Shown piece by piece: positions 1 through 11,031 of a stretch of 64,000 bases of DNA (the stretch's first letter is position 1; every line of letters starts with the position of its first letter). This DNA is from Betaproteobacteria bacterium (GTDB taxonomy: Bacteria > Pseudomonadota > Gammaproteobacteria > Burkholderiales > Burkholderiaceae_C). The notes beneath the pieces were generated by a model that saw only the letters and a list, made by a program, of their open reading frames with translations, did no database searches and was not told the DNA's origin. Position numbers and translations under genes: made by a program. The DNA lies in the NCBI GenBank assembly GCA_016704535.1, contig JADIZZ010000019.1, forward strand, positions 124,001 through 188,000, written 5' to 3'.

Positions 1-730
1 CCAGCCCCTGCTTGCTGGCCAGGACCGCGGCCTCGGCGCGGCTGGACACGTTGAGCTTCCTGTAGATCGACTTGATGTGGTCGTTCACCGTGAACCACTT
101 GATGCCCATGTAGCCGGCGATTTCCTTGATCGTGAAGCCCTTGCTCAGGTAAGTGAGAACCTCGCTTTCGCGTGGGGTCAGGCGGTCATGCTCGGGCAGG
201 CGCTCGATGGGCACGGGCCGGCTGGTGGTGAGGCCGGTGGCGGGCATGAAGCCCGATTCTGGCGCGCTGGCGTCGCCGCCGACGTTGCGGAAGTGCATCA
301 GCAGCCGGCGAGCGATGGCCGGCGACAGCGGGGGCTGGCCGCGGACGATCTTCTGCAACTCTTCGACCAGCACCTCGAAGCGGTCTTCCTTGAGCAGGTA
401 GCCGTCGGCGCCGCATTGCAGCGCCGGGAAGAGATGGTCGTCGTCGCTGTACAAGGTGGTGACGATCTTCGTCGCCGGGTAATGCGTCAGTTCGGCCAGC
501 AGTTCCAGGCCGTTGCCGTCGGGCAGCTCGAGGTCGACCATGAACAGCTTGAACGGATCGACGCCGTGCAGGCCCTGGGCACCCCCGGTCAGCAAGACGT
601 GGCGGCGTGCGGTCTCCAGGTCCCCGGCCTCGGTGATGGTGATTGCGTCGCTGAAGCTTTCGCGCACGACGCGACAGAGAAAGCTGCGCGCCACCGGGTT
701 GTCTTCGAGGATCAACACCTTGACGGCCAT
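1..730 (-). CDS. LuxR/NarL-family response regulator (3' end outside window)
   Basis: Reading the minus strand from the ATG at 728-730 gives an uninterrupted frame to the window edge. It opens with MAVKVLILEDNPVARSFL, a receiver-domain beta1 with the acidic pair ED. The likely phospho-acceptor Asp lies in FMVDLELPDGNGLELL and the conserved Lys in GYLLKEDRFE. The C-terminal part has the LuxR helix-turn-helix signature (LTPRESEVLTYLSKGFTIKEIA, then VNDHIKSIYRKLNVSSR). It is therefore a DNA-binding two-component response regulator; its target genes and its kinase are not visible. The frame ends cut at base 1, probably only a few residues before the natural stop. Family assignment is confident; the specific role is unknown. 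Confidence 0.9.
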   Translation of the reverse strand, partial: MAVKVLILEDNPVARSFLCRVVRESFSDAITITEAGDLETARRHVLLTGGAQGLHGVDPFKLFMVDLELPDGNGLELLAELTHYPATKIVTTLYSDDDHLFPALQCGADGYLLKEDRFEVLVEELQKIVRGQPPLSPAIARRLLMHFRNVGGDASAPESGFMPATGLTTSRPVPIERLPEHDRLTPRESEVLTYLSKGFTIKEIAGYMGIKWFTVNDHIKSIYRKLNVSSRAEAAVLASKQGL

Positions 731-809
731 CGTGCAAGTCTCCACCGGCAGGGAAGATTTCGATGCTAGCGCGTAAAGTGCCCGCCGCCGGTGTGCGGCA
801 ACTCCCCCT

Positions 810-1787
810 TTACGGGTTGACCAGCAGCAGCTTGCCCATCACCTGGCGTGTGCCCATGCGCACGTAGGCGGCCTTCAGTTCGCTCATCGGCAGCGTGCGG
901 TCGATCACCGGCTTGACGAGGCCCTGCGCGTACCACTGCGCCAGCTGGCCCAGCGCCGCGGCGCTGGCGCGGGGTTCACGGCGCACGAATTCGCCCCAGA
1001 ACACACCGACGATGGAGGCGCCCTTGAGCAGTGCCAGGTTCCAGGGCAGGGCGGGGATGTCGCCGCCGGCAAAACCTACCACCAGGTAGCGGCCACGCCA
1101 GGCGATGCTGCGCAACACCGGCTCGGCCAGTGCGCCGCCGACGGGGTCGTAGACGACGTCGGGGCCCTTGCCGTCGGTCAGTGCCTTCAGCCCCTCGCGG
1201 ATGCTTTCGCTGCCGTAGTTCAGCGTCGCATCGGCACCCAGTTCGAGCAGCCGCACGCACTTCTCGGCGGTGGAGGCGGCGGCGATGACCCGCGCGCCGG
1301 CGGCCTTGGCGATCTGGACCGCCGCCGTGCCCACGCCGCCGGCCGCGCCGAGTACGAGCACGGTCTCGCCGGCCTGCAATTGCGCGCGGTCGATCAGCGC
1401 GTGGTGCGAGGTGCCGTAGGTGAAGGCGAAGGCCGCGCCATCGGTGAGCGCGAAATCCGGCGGCAGCGGGATCACGCCCGCCGCGCCCACCACGGCGTGC
1501 GTGCCGAAACCGCCGTGGCTGCCTATGGCGGCCACCGGCATGCCGGGTTGCAGGTGCTTCACGCCTTCGCCGACGGCTTCGACCGTGCCCGAGAACTCCG
1601 AGCCGGGCACGAAGGGCAAGGGCGGCTTGACCTGGTACTTGCCCTGCACGGTCAGCAGGTCGGGAAAGTTCAGGCTGGCCGCTCGGATGGCGATGCGCAC
1701 CTGGCCAGGGCCGGGTTCGGGCGTTGGCAGTTCTTGCCAGGTGAGCGCGTCGGCGCCGTCGAGGGTGGTGCAGAGCCAGGCGTGCAT
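810..1787 (-). CDS. zinc-independent MDR-family NADPH:quinone oxidoreductase
   Basis: A 325-residue cytoplasmic oxidoreductase of the medium-chain dehydrogenase/reductase superfamily, quinone-oxidoreductase branch. The N-terminal GroES-like domain contains SLNFPDLLTVQGKY and the VPGSEFSGTVEAVG segment. The Rossmann domain has the nucleotide-binding AAGGVGTAAVQIAK motif near residue 150. The catalytic and structural zinc cysteines of alcohol dehydrogenases are absent, which fits the quinone reductase/enoyl reductase subgroup. Length is normal for the family (about 325). Substrate cannot be read from sequence; NADPH-dependent reduction of quinones or alpha,beta-unsaturated carbonyls is the family expectation. 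It lies on the same strand as the genes on both sides but with gaps of about 20-80 bases, so co-transcription is possible, not shown. Confidence 0.88.
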   Translation of the reverse strand: MHAWLCTTLDGADALTWQELPTPEPGPGQVRIAIRAASLNFPDLLTVQGKYQVKPPLPFVPGSEFSGTVEAVGEGVKHLQPGMPVAAIGSHGGFGTHAVVGAAGVIPLPPDFALTDGAAFAFTYGTSHHALIDRAQLQAGETVLVLGAAGGVGTAAVQIAKAAGARVIAAASTAEKCVRLLELGADATLNYGSESIREGLKALTDGKGPDVVYDPVGGALAEPVLRSIAWRGRYLVVGFAGGDIPALPWNLALLKGASIVGVFWGEFVRREPRASAAALGQLAQWYAQGLVKPVIDRTLPMSELKAAYVRMGTRQVMGKLLLVNP

Positions 1788-1807
1788 GGGGTGACTCCGT
1801 GCCGGGC

Positions 1808-4669
1808 CTAGAGGCCCTGGCGTTGCAAGGGAGCGGCCAGCGCCTGGCGCAGGCTGTCGATGCTGTCGGCCAGGTGCGCGCTGGTGTCCCCCTCGGCGCT
1901 GCCGCGACGGCCGGCGCGCTGGGCCTGGACGGCTTCCAGCCGCGCCAGCAGCTGGCGCGCCTGCAGCCGCATCAGGCCACGGGCGTCGGCGCGGACGGTG
2001 GGCGACGCGCGCAGCAAGGCGCCCACCAGGCGGTTGACGTGGCTGCGCTGCAGGTCGCGGCGCTCCGGGCGGATGTCGCGTGCCGCGCTGCCGCCCCGGG
2101 CCAGTTCGCTCCAGACGTCGTCGGCCAGGCGCTGGTAGAGCTCGGCCAGCTGGAAGGCGTCGCCCGGCCGGTCGACCTTGGTTGCACTGTCGAGCACGCG
2201 TGCGGCCAGGCCGTCGCTCATCAGGTGGTTCAGTACAGCGCGTTGCAGGTCGAGCAGGCGCTGTGACAGCAGGAAATCCGTGGGCTCGCCGATGCTGTCG
2301 GCGCGGTCGAGGTAGTCCGGCGCCAGCCGCCGCTGCAAAGCCGGTGTCAGGCTCAAGCCGTCGGCGGCGAACACGGTGCGTGACATCAGGTCCAGCGACT
2401 GCCGCTGCACGCCGGCGGGCACCGGCAGCAGCGGGTCGCGCCCGGTGCCGGGGTAGTCGCGCAGCGTGCGCACGCCGCCGATCTGCCGCGCAAGCACCGC
2501 CACCGAACGCGCCACGTCGCCGATGGCGAAGGCCAATGAACGGCGCAACACGGCGTAGTCGCGGTCGGGCGGCAGTTCGCGAGTCTCCTGGCGTTTGAAG
2601 AGGTCGCGCGCGATCTCCATACGCTTGGCCGCGAAGGCCAGCGGGTCGGCGCCGAGGTCGCCTTGGATGGTTTCGGGATCGAGGCCGAAGAAGATGTCCT
2701 CGTCGGTGCCGAAGGCAAGCAGGGGCTCCGTGCTGCGCGCGGCGATGCGCTGCAACTCGGCGCGCTCTTCCGCGGGCTTGAGGCCTGCCGGCAGCGGCCT
2801 GTAGGCGTACTCGACGGCCCAGTAGTCGTAGGGCCCCAGCGTCGTGTGGAAGGGCACGCCCCCCGCCTGGCCGGGCCGCGGCAGGTTCACCGCGTTGTAT
2901 TCCATCACCGAGCCCGTGGTGCCGTTGGCACGAGTGAACTCGGCGTCGGCCAGTTGGGCCTCGGTGTAGGCGCGCGAGGCGCGGAAGTTGTGGCGCAGGC
3001 CCAAGGCGTGGCCCACCTCGTGCAGCACGACTTCCTTGACGTAGTCCTGCACGAACTGCTGTGCCAGCGGGCTGTCGGCTTCGAGCTCGCCACGAGCTTC
3101 CAGGACGTCCATCGCATAGCCCAGCTGTTCTGCCGCCAGCTGGCCGTGCATGCAGCGTGCGTGTTCCTGCGGCTGGACGGGCAGGCCTTCGCGCGCGGCG
3201 CGTTCCGCAGGGGGCTCGAAGAGATGCTCGAAGGGCTGAGCGAAGCGGCCCCCGGCCACCGAAGGCGCGGCCAGCACCTGCGAGCGCAGCCCGCGCACGC
3301 TGCGCGTGGTGAGGCCTTCGATCGCGATATCGGCGTCGAGGATTTCGCCGGTGCGCGGGTCGACGTGCGAGCGCCCAATGCCGGCGAACATCGGGTTGGC
3401 ATTCATCATCCAGCGCACCGACGCATAGCCGACGTCCAGCGTATCGAACTTTGCGTCATCGGGCTGCTGTTCGGCCTGGATGGCACCGCGGATGCCGATC
3501 TTCTCGAAGGCCTTGTTCCATTCGAGGACGGCCGCGCGCACCGTCTCGCGGTAGGCGATGGGCACGTTGCGGTCGATCCAGAAGGTGACGGGCTTGACCG
3601 GCTCGGACATCTCGGCCGCCGGGTCCTTCTTCTCGAGCCGCCAGCGCGTCACGTAGCGCTGGCGCGGCGACAGCGCCAAATCGTCACCGAAGTCGAGCAC
3701 GGTGGTGGTGAACAGACCCAGGCGCGGGTCGGCGCGGCGCGGCGCCATCGGCACGTCGGGCAAGGGTGCCAGCGAATAGCTCAGGCCGACGAGAAGGCTG
3801 CGCGTGTCGGGCAGGAAGCGTGGCAGCACAGGCACCGGTGCGCCGGGCGGAGCCCCGGGCGAGGGAAGGTTGACGCTGGCGGTGAAGAAGTGCGCCTGTG
3901 TCTCCAGCACGGTGGCTGCCGGTGAGCCGCGCAGTGCGGTGAAGACGGTATTGCTCCGGTCCAGCCCATAGCCCTGGCGCAGACCGAGCTGCAGCATCAT
4001 GCCGATGCCCATCATGTCGCCAAGGAAGATGCCATTGGCTTCCACCAGCACGCTCTTGCGGTCGGGGTGAGGCTGGCTCGCCACCGCGGCGGAGGCCAGC
4101 AGGCTGTGCGAATAACTGCTGGCCACGGCACGCGACTCGGGCGAGCCGGCGGCGGCCGTCACTTCGGAATTGCGGGCCTGCAGCCGCACCTGGTTGTGGA
4201 CGCGCACGAATTCGACCAGCTGCACGCCGCCGGCGCCATTGACGGAAGTGCCCATCAGCCCGCCCAGCACCCAGGCCTCGCTGATGCCGCTCTTGATCTT
4301 CGGCGAAAGCAGGAAAGGCTGTCCCAGCTGCGAGGGCAGCAGCTCGATCCAGACCTTGTCGTCTTTCTGCCACAGGACGAGCGGGCCGTCGATGCGGCTC
4401 GCGTCCTTGATGACGGTGGCAAAGGGGGGTGGGCCTGGCGGCGTACTCGGCGGCCGGGCTACCGGCGTCCCAGGTGAGGTTGCGGTGGCTGTGGGTGTCG
4501 CAGTCGGTGCAGAGGCCGCAATTGCGGGCCGTGTCGCAGTTGCCGCAGGACCGGAAACTGCCGCGGTCTTGGCCGCGGCCTGGTCCTTTGGCAGTTGAGC
4601 GCAGGCGCCCAGAAGCAGCGTAGCGGCCGCGGTCAGCGCCAGCGGGTAGAGAGAGGTGCGGATGCGCAT
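1808..4669 (-). CDS. zinc-dependent metalloprotease lipoprotein (DUF5117/DUF4953-type)
   Basis: A 953-residue exported protein. The N-terminus is a lipoprotein signal (LLLGAC, lipidated Cys about residue 23), followed by a long Ala/Thr/Pro-rich linker to about residue 80. The catalytic core, around residue 550, has the extended metzincin-like zinc motif HEVGHALGLRH, followed about 35 residues later by SVMEYNAVNLP, which resembles a Met-turn. This matches the large bacterial 'zinc-dependent metalloprotease' family with DUF5117 and DUF5118 regions flanking the protease. It probably acts in the periplasm or at the outer membrane. Substrates are not known. Start is the ATG at 4667-4669, which places the signal peptide at the N-terminus. 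Confidence 0.88.
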   Translation of the reverse strand: MRIRTSLYPLALTAAATLLLGACAQLPKDQAAAKTAAVSGPAATATRPAIAASAPTATPTATATSPGTPVARPPSTPPGPPPFATVIKDASRIDGPLVLWQKDDKVWIELLPSQLGQPFLLSPKIKSGISEAWVLGGLMGTSVNGAGGVQLVEFVRVHNQVRLQARNSEVTAAAGSPESRAVASSYSHSLLASAAVASQPHPDRKSVLVEANGIFLGDMMGIGMMLQLGLRQGYGLDRSNTVFTALRGSPAATVLETQAHFFTASVNLPSPGAPPGAPVPVLPRFLPDTRSLLVGLSYSLAPLPDVPMAPRRADPRLGLFTTTVLDFGDDLALSPRQRYVTRWRLEKKDPAAEMSEPVKPVTFWIDRNVPIAYRETVRAAVLEWNKAFEKIGIRGAIQAEQQPDDAKFDTLDVGYASVRWMMNANPMFAGIGRSHVDPRTGEILDADIAIEGLTTRSVRGLRSQVLAAPSVAGGRFAQPFEHLFEPPAERAAREGLPVQPQEHARCMHGQLAAEQLGYAMDVLEARGELEADSPLAQQFVQDYVKEVVLHEVGHALGLRHNFRASRAYTEAQLADAEFTRANGTTGSVMEYNAVNLPRPGQAGGVPFHTTLGPYDYWAVEYAYRPLPAGLKPAEERAELQRIAARSTEPLLAFGTDEDIFFGLDPETIQGDLGADPLAFAAKRMEIARDLFKRQETRELPPDRDYAVLRRSLAFAIGDVARSVAVLARQIGGVRTLRDYPGTGRDPLLPVPAGVQRQSLDLMSRTVFAADGLSLTPALQRRLAPDYLDRADSIGEPTDFLLSQRLLDLQRAVLNHLMSDGLAARVLDSATKVDRPGDAFQLAELYQRLADDVWSELARGGSAARDIRPERRDLQRSHVNRLVGALLRASPTVRADARGLMRLQARQLLARLEAVQAQRAGRRGSAEGDTSAHLADSIDSLRQALAAPLQRQGL

Positions 4670-4753
4670 GGGGCAGCGAGCGACCGGATGGAAGAGGCCG
4701 AATTGTCGGCCAATGCCTCGGATCGTGCTGCCGGTCGCCTCGCCCCCTGCCTG

Positions 4754-6419
<1,666 letters not shown>

Positions 6420-6739
6420 GGCTACATGGTCCTTTGCGAGCGAAGCGAGTAAAGGGCGCCGCAGGCGTACAGGCGTTTCGCCGAAGGCAAAGCGTCCTGG
6501 GCCATGCGATGTTCTCGGGTGGTGATCTGGGCAACCTGCGATTATCGGCGACGCCACGGCAGTCACCGGCACGTCCGGGCCCCAGCACGTAGAATCACGC
6601 CAGCATCGCGGCTTCCAGTCATCGCGTTGCGGTCGATTCCGACGCCACGAACCCCTCGCGCCTACCGACTGGTGCACCCGCCACGGGTGACAGCAGGCTG
6701 CGAACCACGGCCCCGTTTGTAGCGGGCTGAAAACTCAAA
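6420..6739. other. divergent intergenic region between ettA and rhlE
   Basis: About 320 bases separate the two divergently transcribed genes. Near the ettA side (6431-6455) is a short symmetric element, CCTTT...AAAGG enclosing two GCGAG units. A TAGAAT hexamer at 6590-6595 could be a -10 box toward rhlE, but no convincing -35 accompanies it. I see no coding region or RNA gene here. Confidence 0.4.
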
Positions 6740-8155
6740 ATGCAATTCACCGACCTCGGCCTGGCCGAGCCGCTTCTGCGCGCCGTTCGCGAGCACGGCT
6801 ACGACACTCCCACCCCCATCCAGGCGCAGGCCATTCCGCAGGTGCTGAAAGGCGGCGACCTGCTGGCCGGCGCACAGACCGGCACCGGCAAGACCGCCGG
6901 CTTCGTGCTGCCGATGCTGCATCGCCTGATGACCACGCCCGTCGTCAAGGACGCGCGCGGCCGCTCGCCCATCCGCGCCCTCATCCTGACGCCGACGCGC
7001 GAGCTCGCCGCGCAGGTGGAGGAAAGTGTGCGAACCTACGGCAAGTACGCCGGGCTGAGCAGCATGGTGATGTTCGGCGGCGTCGGCATGTCGCCCCAGG
7101 TCGACAAGCTGCGCCGGGGTGTCGACATCCTGGTGGCCACGCCCGGTCGCCTGCTCGACCACCACCAGCAGCGCACGCTCGACATCAGCCACGTCGAGAT
7201 CTTCGTGCTCGACGAAGCCGACCGCATGCTCGACATGGGCTTCATCCACGACATCAAGAAGGTGCTGGCCATCGTGCCGGCGAAGAAGCAGAGCCTGCTC
7301 TTCAGCGCCACCTTCAGCGACGAGATCAAGGACCTGGCCGACCGCCTGCTCAACGCCCCGGCGCTGATCGAAGTGGCGCGCCGCAACCAGACCGCCGAGG
7401 CCATCGTGCAGAAGATGCACCCGGTGGGCCGCGAGCGCAAGAAGGAACTGCTGGCGCACCTGATCAAGAGCGGCGACTGGCACCAGGTGCTGGTCTTCAC
7501 GCGCATGAAGCACGGTGCCAACCGGCTCACCGAGTACCTGTGCGACCAGGGCATCAGCGCCATGGCCATCCACGGCAACAAGAGCCAGACGGCGCGCACC
7601 AAGGCGCTGGCCGACTTCAAGACCAACGACCTGCAGGTGCTGGTGGCCACCGACATCGCGGCGCGCGGCATCGACATCGACCAGCTGCCGCACGTGGTGA
7701 ACTTCGAGATGCCCAACGTGCCCGAGGACTACGTGCACCGCATCGGCCGCACCGGCCGCGCCGGTGCCACGGGTGAGGCGATTTCGCTGGTCTGCCTGGA
7801 CGAGGAGGTGTTCGTGAAGGACATCGAGCGGCTGATCAAGCGTTCGATCCCGCGCGAGGTGGTGCCGGGCTTCGAGCCGCCGGCCGGCGAGAAGGCCGAG
7901 CCCATCGTGCTGGGCCGCATGACCATCGGCGTCGGTGGCACCAAGCGCAACGCGGGTGGCGGAGGTGGGGGCCGCGGCGGTTACGGCGGCGGTGGTGGTG
8001 GTGCGCGGAGTGGTGGCGGCGGTGGCGGCGGTGGACGCCCCGGTGCCGGCCGTGCGCCGGGCGCCGGTGCCCCCTCAGGTCGCCCAGGTGGCGGCGGTGG
8101 CCGCAGCGGTGGCGGTCGTCCGCCCGTCAACCGGGGCGGGCCGCCGAAGCGCTGA
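6740..8155 (+). CDS. rhlE: DEAD-box ATP-dependent RNA helicase RhlE
   Basis: A 471-residue RNA helicase of the RhlE type, acting in ribosome assembly and mRNA remodelling. Seen in order: Q motif (FTDLGLAEPLL...PTPIQAQAIP), Walker A AQTGTGKT, PTRELAAQV, TPGRLLD, the DEAD box VLDEADRMLDMGF, SAT in FSATFSDEI, then domain 2 with VATDIAARGIDI and HRIGRTGRAG. From about residue 400 the protein becomes a Gly/Arg/Pro-rich low-complexity tail, as in many betaproteobacterial RhlE proteins, probably for non-specific RNA binding. Starts at ATG 6740 with LGLAEPLL immediately after. It converges on the next gene with only three bases between stops. Confidence 0.95.
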   Translation: MQFTDLGLAEPLLRAVREHGYDTPTPIQAQAIPQVLKGGDLLAGAQTGTGKTAGFVLPMLHRLMTTPVVKDARGRSPIRALILTPTRELAAQVEESVRTYGKYAGLSSMVMFGGVGMSPQVDKLRRGVDILVATPGRLLDHHQQRTLDISHVEIFVLDEADRMLDMGFIHDIKKVLAIVPAKKQSLLFSATFSDEIKDLADRLLNAPALIEVARRNQTAEAIVQKMHPVGRERKKELLAHLIKSGDWHQVLVFTRMKHGANRLTEYLCDQGISAMAIHGNKSQTARTKALADFKTNDLQVLVATDIAARGIDIDQLPHVVNFEMPNVPEDYVHRIGRTGRAGATGEAISLVCLDEEVFVKDIERLIKRSIPREVVPGFEPPAGEKAEPIVLGRMTIGVGGTKRNAGGGGGGRGGYGGGGGGARSGGGGGGGGRPGAGRAPGAGAPSGRPGGGGGRSGGGRPPVNRGGPPKR

Positions 8156-8158
8156 GCC

Positions 8159-10204
8159 TCAGCCGCTGAGCTTGGTGGCTGCAGGCCGCGTGCGGTAGTA
8201 GCGAAGCGGCGCCTCGCCCGCGGCCAGTGCGGCACGCGCTTCGCGCGTGGCATCGCGCAGCACGTTCTTGCGCATGGCGCCGACGACGTGCATCTCGCAG
8301 GGCCTGCAATCGAAGCGCAGCGTCAGGCGGTCGGTGCCGTGCACCAGCGTCAGCGGCTCGGCGCGTACCGTGCCCTGCACGCCGATCACGCCCTTGGCCT
8401 GTTTGGGGCACAGGCTCAGCGACCAGCGCACGCAGTGCTTGGTGATCATCAGCGGCACCTCGCCCAATTCCTCGTGGCTTTCGTAGGCGGCGCCCACCAC
8501 CTTGACGCCGTGGCGTGCGTAGAAGGCGGCAGCCTGGCTGTTGTAGACGTTGGCCAGGTAGCTCAGCGTGTCCTCGGGGTAGGGCGCTGGCGGCTCGACG
8601 GGCCGTGCGCGCGGCAGGCTTTCAAAGGCCGCGTCGCGCGCGGCCTCGAGCGCGGCCACGGCGTCGCGGCGCAGCGCGTTGGCCACGCTGGCGGGAACGA
8701 AGAGCGCGGCGTGGAAACCGATCTGCACGTGCCGCGCCTCGAAGAGCGTGCCACCCAGCCGTGCCAGCTGCGCGGCCAGTGCCTCGCGTGCCTTCGCGGC
8801 GTCCTGCGCGGGCTCGTGAGCGTGCCGGCAGCTGGCGCGGGCATGGTGGCCGGCGGCGTCGGTGATGTCGAGCGCGTAGCCGTCGGCGGTGGTCGACAGG
8901 AAGAGATCGACGGGTATCAGCCGCTCGGCGGACTTCCGCGCCAGCAGGCGGTCCCAGGCCATGTCGCGGTTGCGGCTGATCTCGGTGCCGCGTCGCAGGT
9001 CCTTCAGCGTCGCCACGGGCGCGTTCGGGAACACGCGCCAGCCGCGCCCGCCCAGCGGCTTCGCGACGTTGACCGGTACACCCTGCAGTTCACCCTGCAG
9101 GTCCCACCAGGTAACCGCGTCGCCGTTGTTGAGGGCGATGTCGCCGGTCAGAGCGTCGACGTCGAAGTGGTCCGCGCCCAGCTTCACGACTTGGCCGACG
9201 GGCATGCCCGCGTGCTTGGGCGTGTCGAAGGCGCCGATATCGATCTGGCGGCCATTGACGAAGCAGTCGGTGGCGCCACGGTTGTAGGCGCGCGCCGGGT
9301 CGGGCGTGAAGGTGGTGCGGCACCGGCCGCTGCTGGACGCAGCGAGGTCCGGCCGCTGTTCGAGCAGCGCATCGAGCAGCTGCCGGTAGTGCGCGGTGAC
9401 GTTCTTCACCGTACCCATGTCCTTGTAGCGGCCCTCGATCTTGAAGCTGCGGATGCCGGCGTCCACCAGCGCATGCAGGTTCGCACTCTGATCGTTGTCC
9501 TTCAGGCTCAGCACGTGCTTCTCGTGCGCGACGATGCGGCCCTGACCGTCGGTCACCGTGTAGGGCAGCCGGCATTCCTGGCTGCAGCTGCCGCGGTTGG
9601 CGCTGCGGCCGGTGTGCGCGTGGCTGATGAAACACTGGCCGCTATAGGCCACGCAGAGCGCGCCGTGCACGAAGAATTCGAGCGTCGCGTCCTGCACCTG
9701 CGCGGCGATGGCGCGGATCTGCAGCAGGTCGAGCTCACGCGCCAGCACCATCTGCGAGAAGCCCACGTCCTGCAGGAAGCGCGCCTTCTCGGGCGTGCGG
9801 ATGTCGGTCTGCGTGCTGGCGTGCAGCTGGATGGGTGGCAGGTCCAGCATCAGCAGCCCCATGTCCTGCACGATCAGCGCATCGGCGCCGGCCCGGTAGA
9901 CATTCCAGGCCATACGCCGCGCGTCTTCCAGTTCGTCGTCGCGCAGGATGGTGTTGAGCGTGACGAAGATGCGTGCGCCGTAGCGGTGGGCGTGGCGGCA
10001 GAGCCTTTCGATATCGGGCAGCGGGTTGCCGGCCTTGTCGCGCGCACCAAAGGCCGGGCCTCCGATGTATACGGCGTCGGCACCATGGTTCACGGCCTCG
10101 ATGCCGATGGCGGCGTCGCGCGCTGGGGCTAGCAGTTCGAGGTGGTGGCGTGGCACTCTTGACCTATGCCTTGAGGACACGATCGACGCCAAGCTTCCCG
10201 CCAC
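8159..10204 (-). CDS. rlhA: U32 peptidase-family protein, probable 23S rRNA C2501 hydroxylation factor RlhA
   Basis: A protein of up to 681 residues in the peptidase U32 family. The N-terminal TIM-like domain begins LELLAPARDAAIG and contains the family segment HGALCVAYSGQCFIS with further cysteines in SCSQECRLPY, the likely Fe-S or metal ligands. The C-terminal half (DUF3656-like region) has two more Cys pairs near the end (HCVRWSLSLC and CRPCEM). Full-length U32 proteins with this C-terminal extension are the RlhA (YdcP) group, which hydroxylates a 23S rRNA cytidine; the shorter TrhP group (about 450 residues) acts on tRNA. ATG at 10202-10204 gives about 16 unusual extra residues; the GTG at 10154-10156, directly before the conserved domain and with AGG upstream, may be the true start. 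RlhA is inferred from architecture. Confidence 0.8.
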   Translation of the reverse strand: MAGSLASIVSSRHRSRVPRHHLELLAPARDAAIGIEAVNHGADAVYIGGPAFGARDKAGNPLPDIERLCRHAHRYGARIFVTLNTILRDDELEDARRMAWNVYRAGADALIVQDMGLLMLDLPPIQLHASTQTDIRTPEKARFLQDVGFSQMVLARELDLLQIRAIAAQVQDATLEFFVHGALCVAYSGQCFISHAHTGRSANRGSCSQECRLPYTVTDGQGRIVAHEKHVLSLKDNDQSANLHALVDAGIRSFKIEGRYKDMGTVKNVTAHYRQLLDALLEQRPDLAASSSGRCRTTFTPDPARAYNRGATDCFVNGRQIDIGAFDTPKHAGMPVGQVVKLGADHFDVDALTGDIALNNGDAVTWWDLQGELQGVPVNVAKPLGGRGWRVFPNAPVATLKDLRRGTEISRNRDMAWDRLLARKSAERLIPVDLFLSTTADGYALDITDAAGHHARASCRHAHEPAQDAAKAREALAAQLARLGGTLFEARHVQIGFHAALFVPASVANALRRDAVAALEAARDAAFESLPRARPVEPPAPYPEDTLSYLANVYNSQAAAFYARHGVKVVGAAYESHEELGEVPLMITKHCVRWSLSLCPKQAKGVIGVQGTVRAEPLTLVHGTDRLTLRFDCRPCEMHVVGAMRKNVLRDATREARAALAAGEAPLRYYRTRPAATKLSG

Positions 10205-10235
10205 GGAACCGGCTTTGCCGGGCCGTTGGCGGACG

Positions 10236-10275
10236 GCCCCCTTGGGGGGTAGCGAGCGCTAGCGAGCTTGGGGGC
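10236..10275. repeat. short GC-rich repeat element between convergent-type gene ends
   Basis: The 40 bases contain CCCCCTTGGGGGG, then TAGCGAGC twice (10250-10257 and 10260-10267), then CTTGGGGGC. The C-run/G-run arms can fold on either side of the TAGCGAGC units. It lies upstream of the U32 gene and downstream of thrH. It looks like a dispersed palindromic intergenic repeat rather than a classical U-tailed terminator; no second full copy was found in the window. Confidence 0.4.
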
Positions 10276-10276
10276 T

Positions 10277-10891
10277 TCATCCTCGCAGGCGCTCGGCCGC
10301 GCCGTCGATGCTGGCCTTGAGCCCAGCGTAACTGTCATGCACCGGGAACTGCGGGAACCGCGCCACGATGCCCGCGGGCGGGTGGATGAAGAAGCCGGCG
10401 TCGGCCGCACCCAGCATGCCGGTGTCGTTGTACGAGTCGCCGGCGGCGATGACCTGGAAGTTCAGCGCCTTCAGCGCGTTGACGGCGTGGAATTTCTGGT
10501 TCGGCTGGCGCAGTCGGTACTCGGCGACGAAGCCCTCGGCGTCGGTCAGCAGCCGGTGGCAGAACAGCGTGGGGCGGCCCAGTTGCGCCATCAGCGGGTC
10601 GGCAAACTCGTAGAAGGTGTCCGACAGGATGACGACCTGGTAGCGCGCTCGCAGCTCGTCCAGAAAATCGCGTGCGCCGTCCATCGGCGCCATGCCGGCG
10701 ATCACCCCCTGGATGTCGGCCAGCTTCAGCCCGTGCTGGCGCAGCAGCGCCAGGCGGTACTGCATCAGCTTGTCGTAGTCGGGTTCGTCGCGTGTGGTGC
10801 GGCGGAATTCGGGTATGCCGGTGCGCTCGGAAAAGGCGATCCAGATTTCGGGCACGAGCACGCCTTCGAGGTCGAGGCAGACGATTTGCAT
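10277..10891 (-). CDS. thrH: ThrH, bifunctional phosphoserine phosphatase/homoserine phosphotransferase
   Basis: A 204-residue HAD-superfamily enzyme. Motif I is CLDLEGVLVPEIW (with Glu where most HADs have the second Asp, typical of ThrH), motif II is VILSDTF, and motif III/IV is IAAGDSYNDTGML. Length and these motifs match ThrH of Pseudomonas, which dephosphorylates phosphoserine and can transfer the phosphate to homoserine, linking serine and threonine metabolism. Starts at the ATG at 10889-10891 with MQIVCLDLEG. It is separated by about 140 bases from the divergent antiporter operon. Confidence 0.9.
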   Translation of the reverse strand: MQIVCLDLEGVLVPEIWIAFSERTGIPEFRRTTRDEPDYDKLMQYRLALLRQHGLKLADIQGVIAGMAPMDGARDFLDELRARYQVVILSDTFYEFADPLMAQLGRPTLFCHRLLTDAEGFVAEYRLRQPNQKFHAVNALKALNFQVIAAGDSYNDTGMLGAADAGFFIHPPAGIVARFPQFPVHDSYAGLKASIDGAAERLRG

Positions 10892-11031
10892 GGGGGCTCC
10901 TGTACGGCCGGGATGCTAGCGCGGGTCGGATGCATCACCTCGGGGCGCGCAGCGCCATACGGGCTGCCCCGGACTGGCTTGAGTCACCCGCCTGCCTACA
11001 ATTCTTCGACCAACGCCAACGAAGCTCTGAA

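Noticed and set aside
7960..8150. Gly-rich repetitive DNA at the end of rhlE as an independent repeat
   Set aside because: It is the coding of the low-complexity C-terminal tail typical of betaproteobacterial RhlE.
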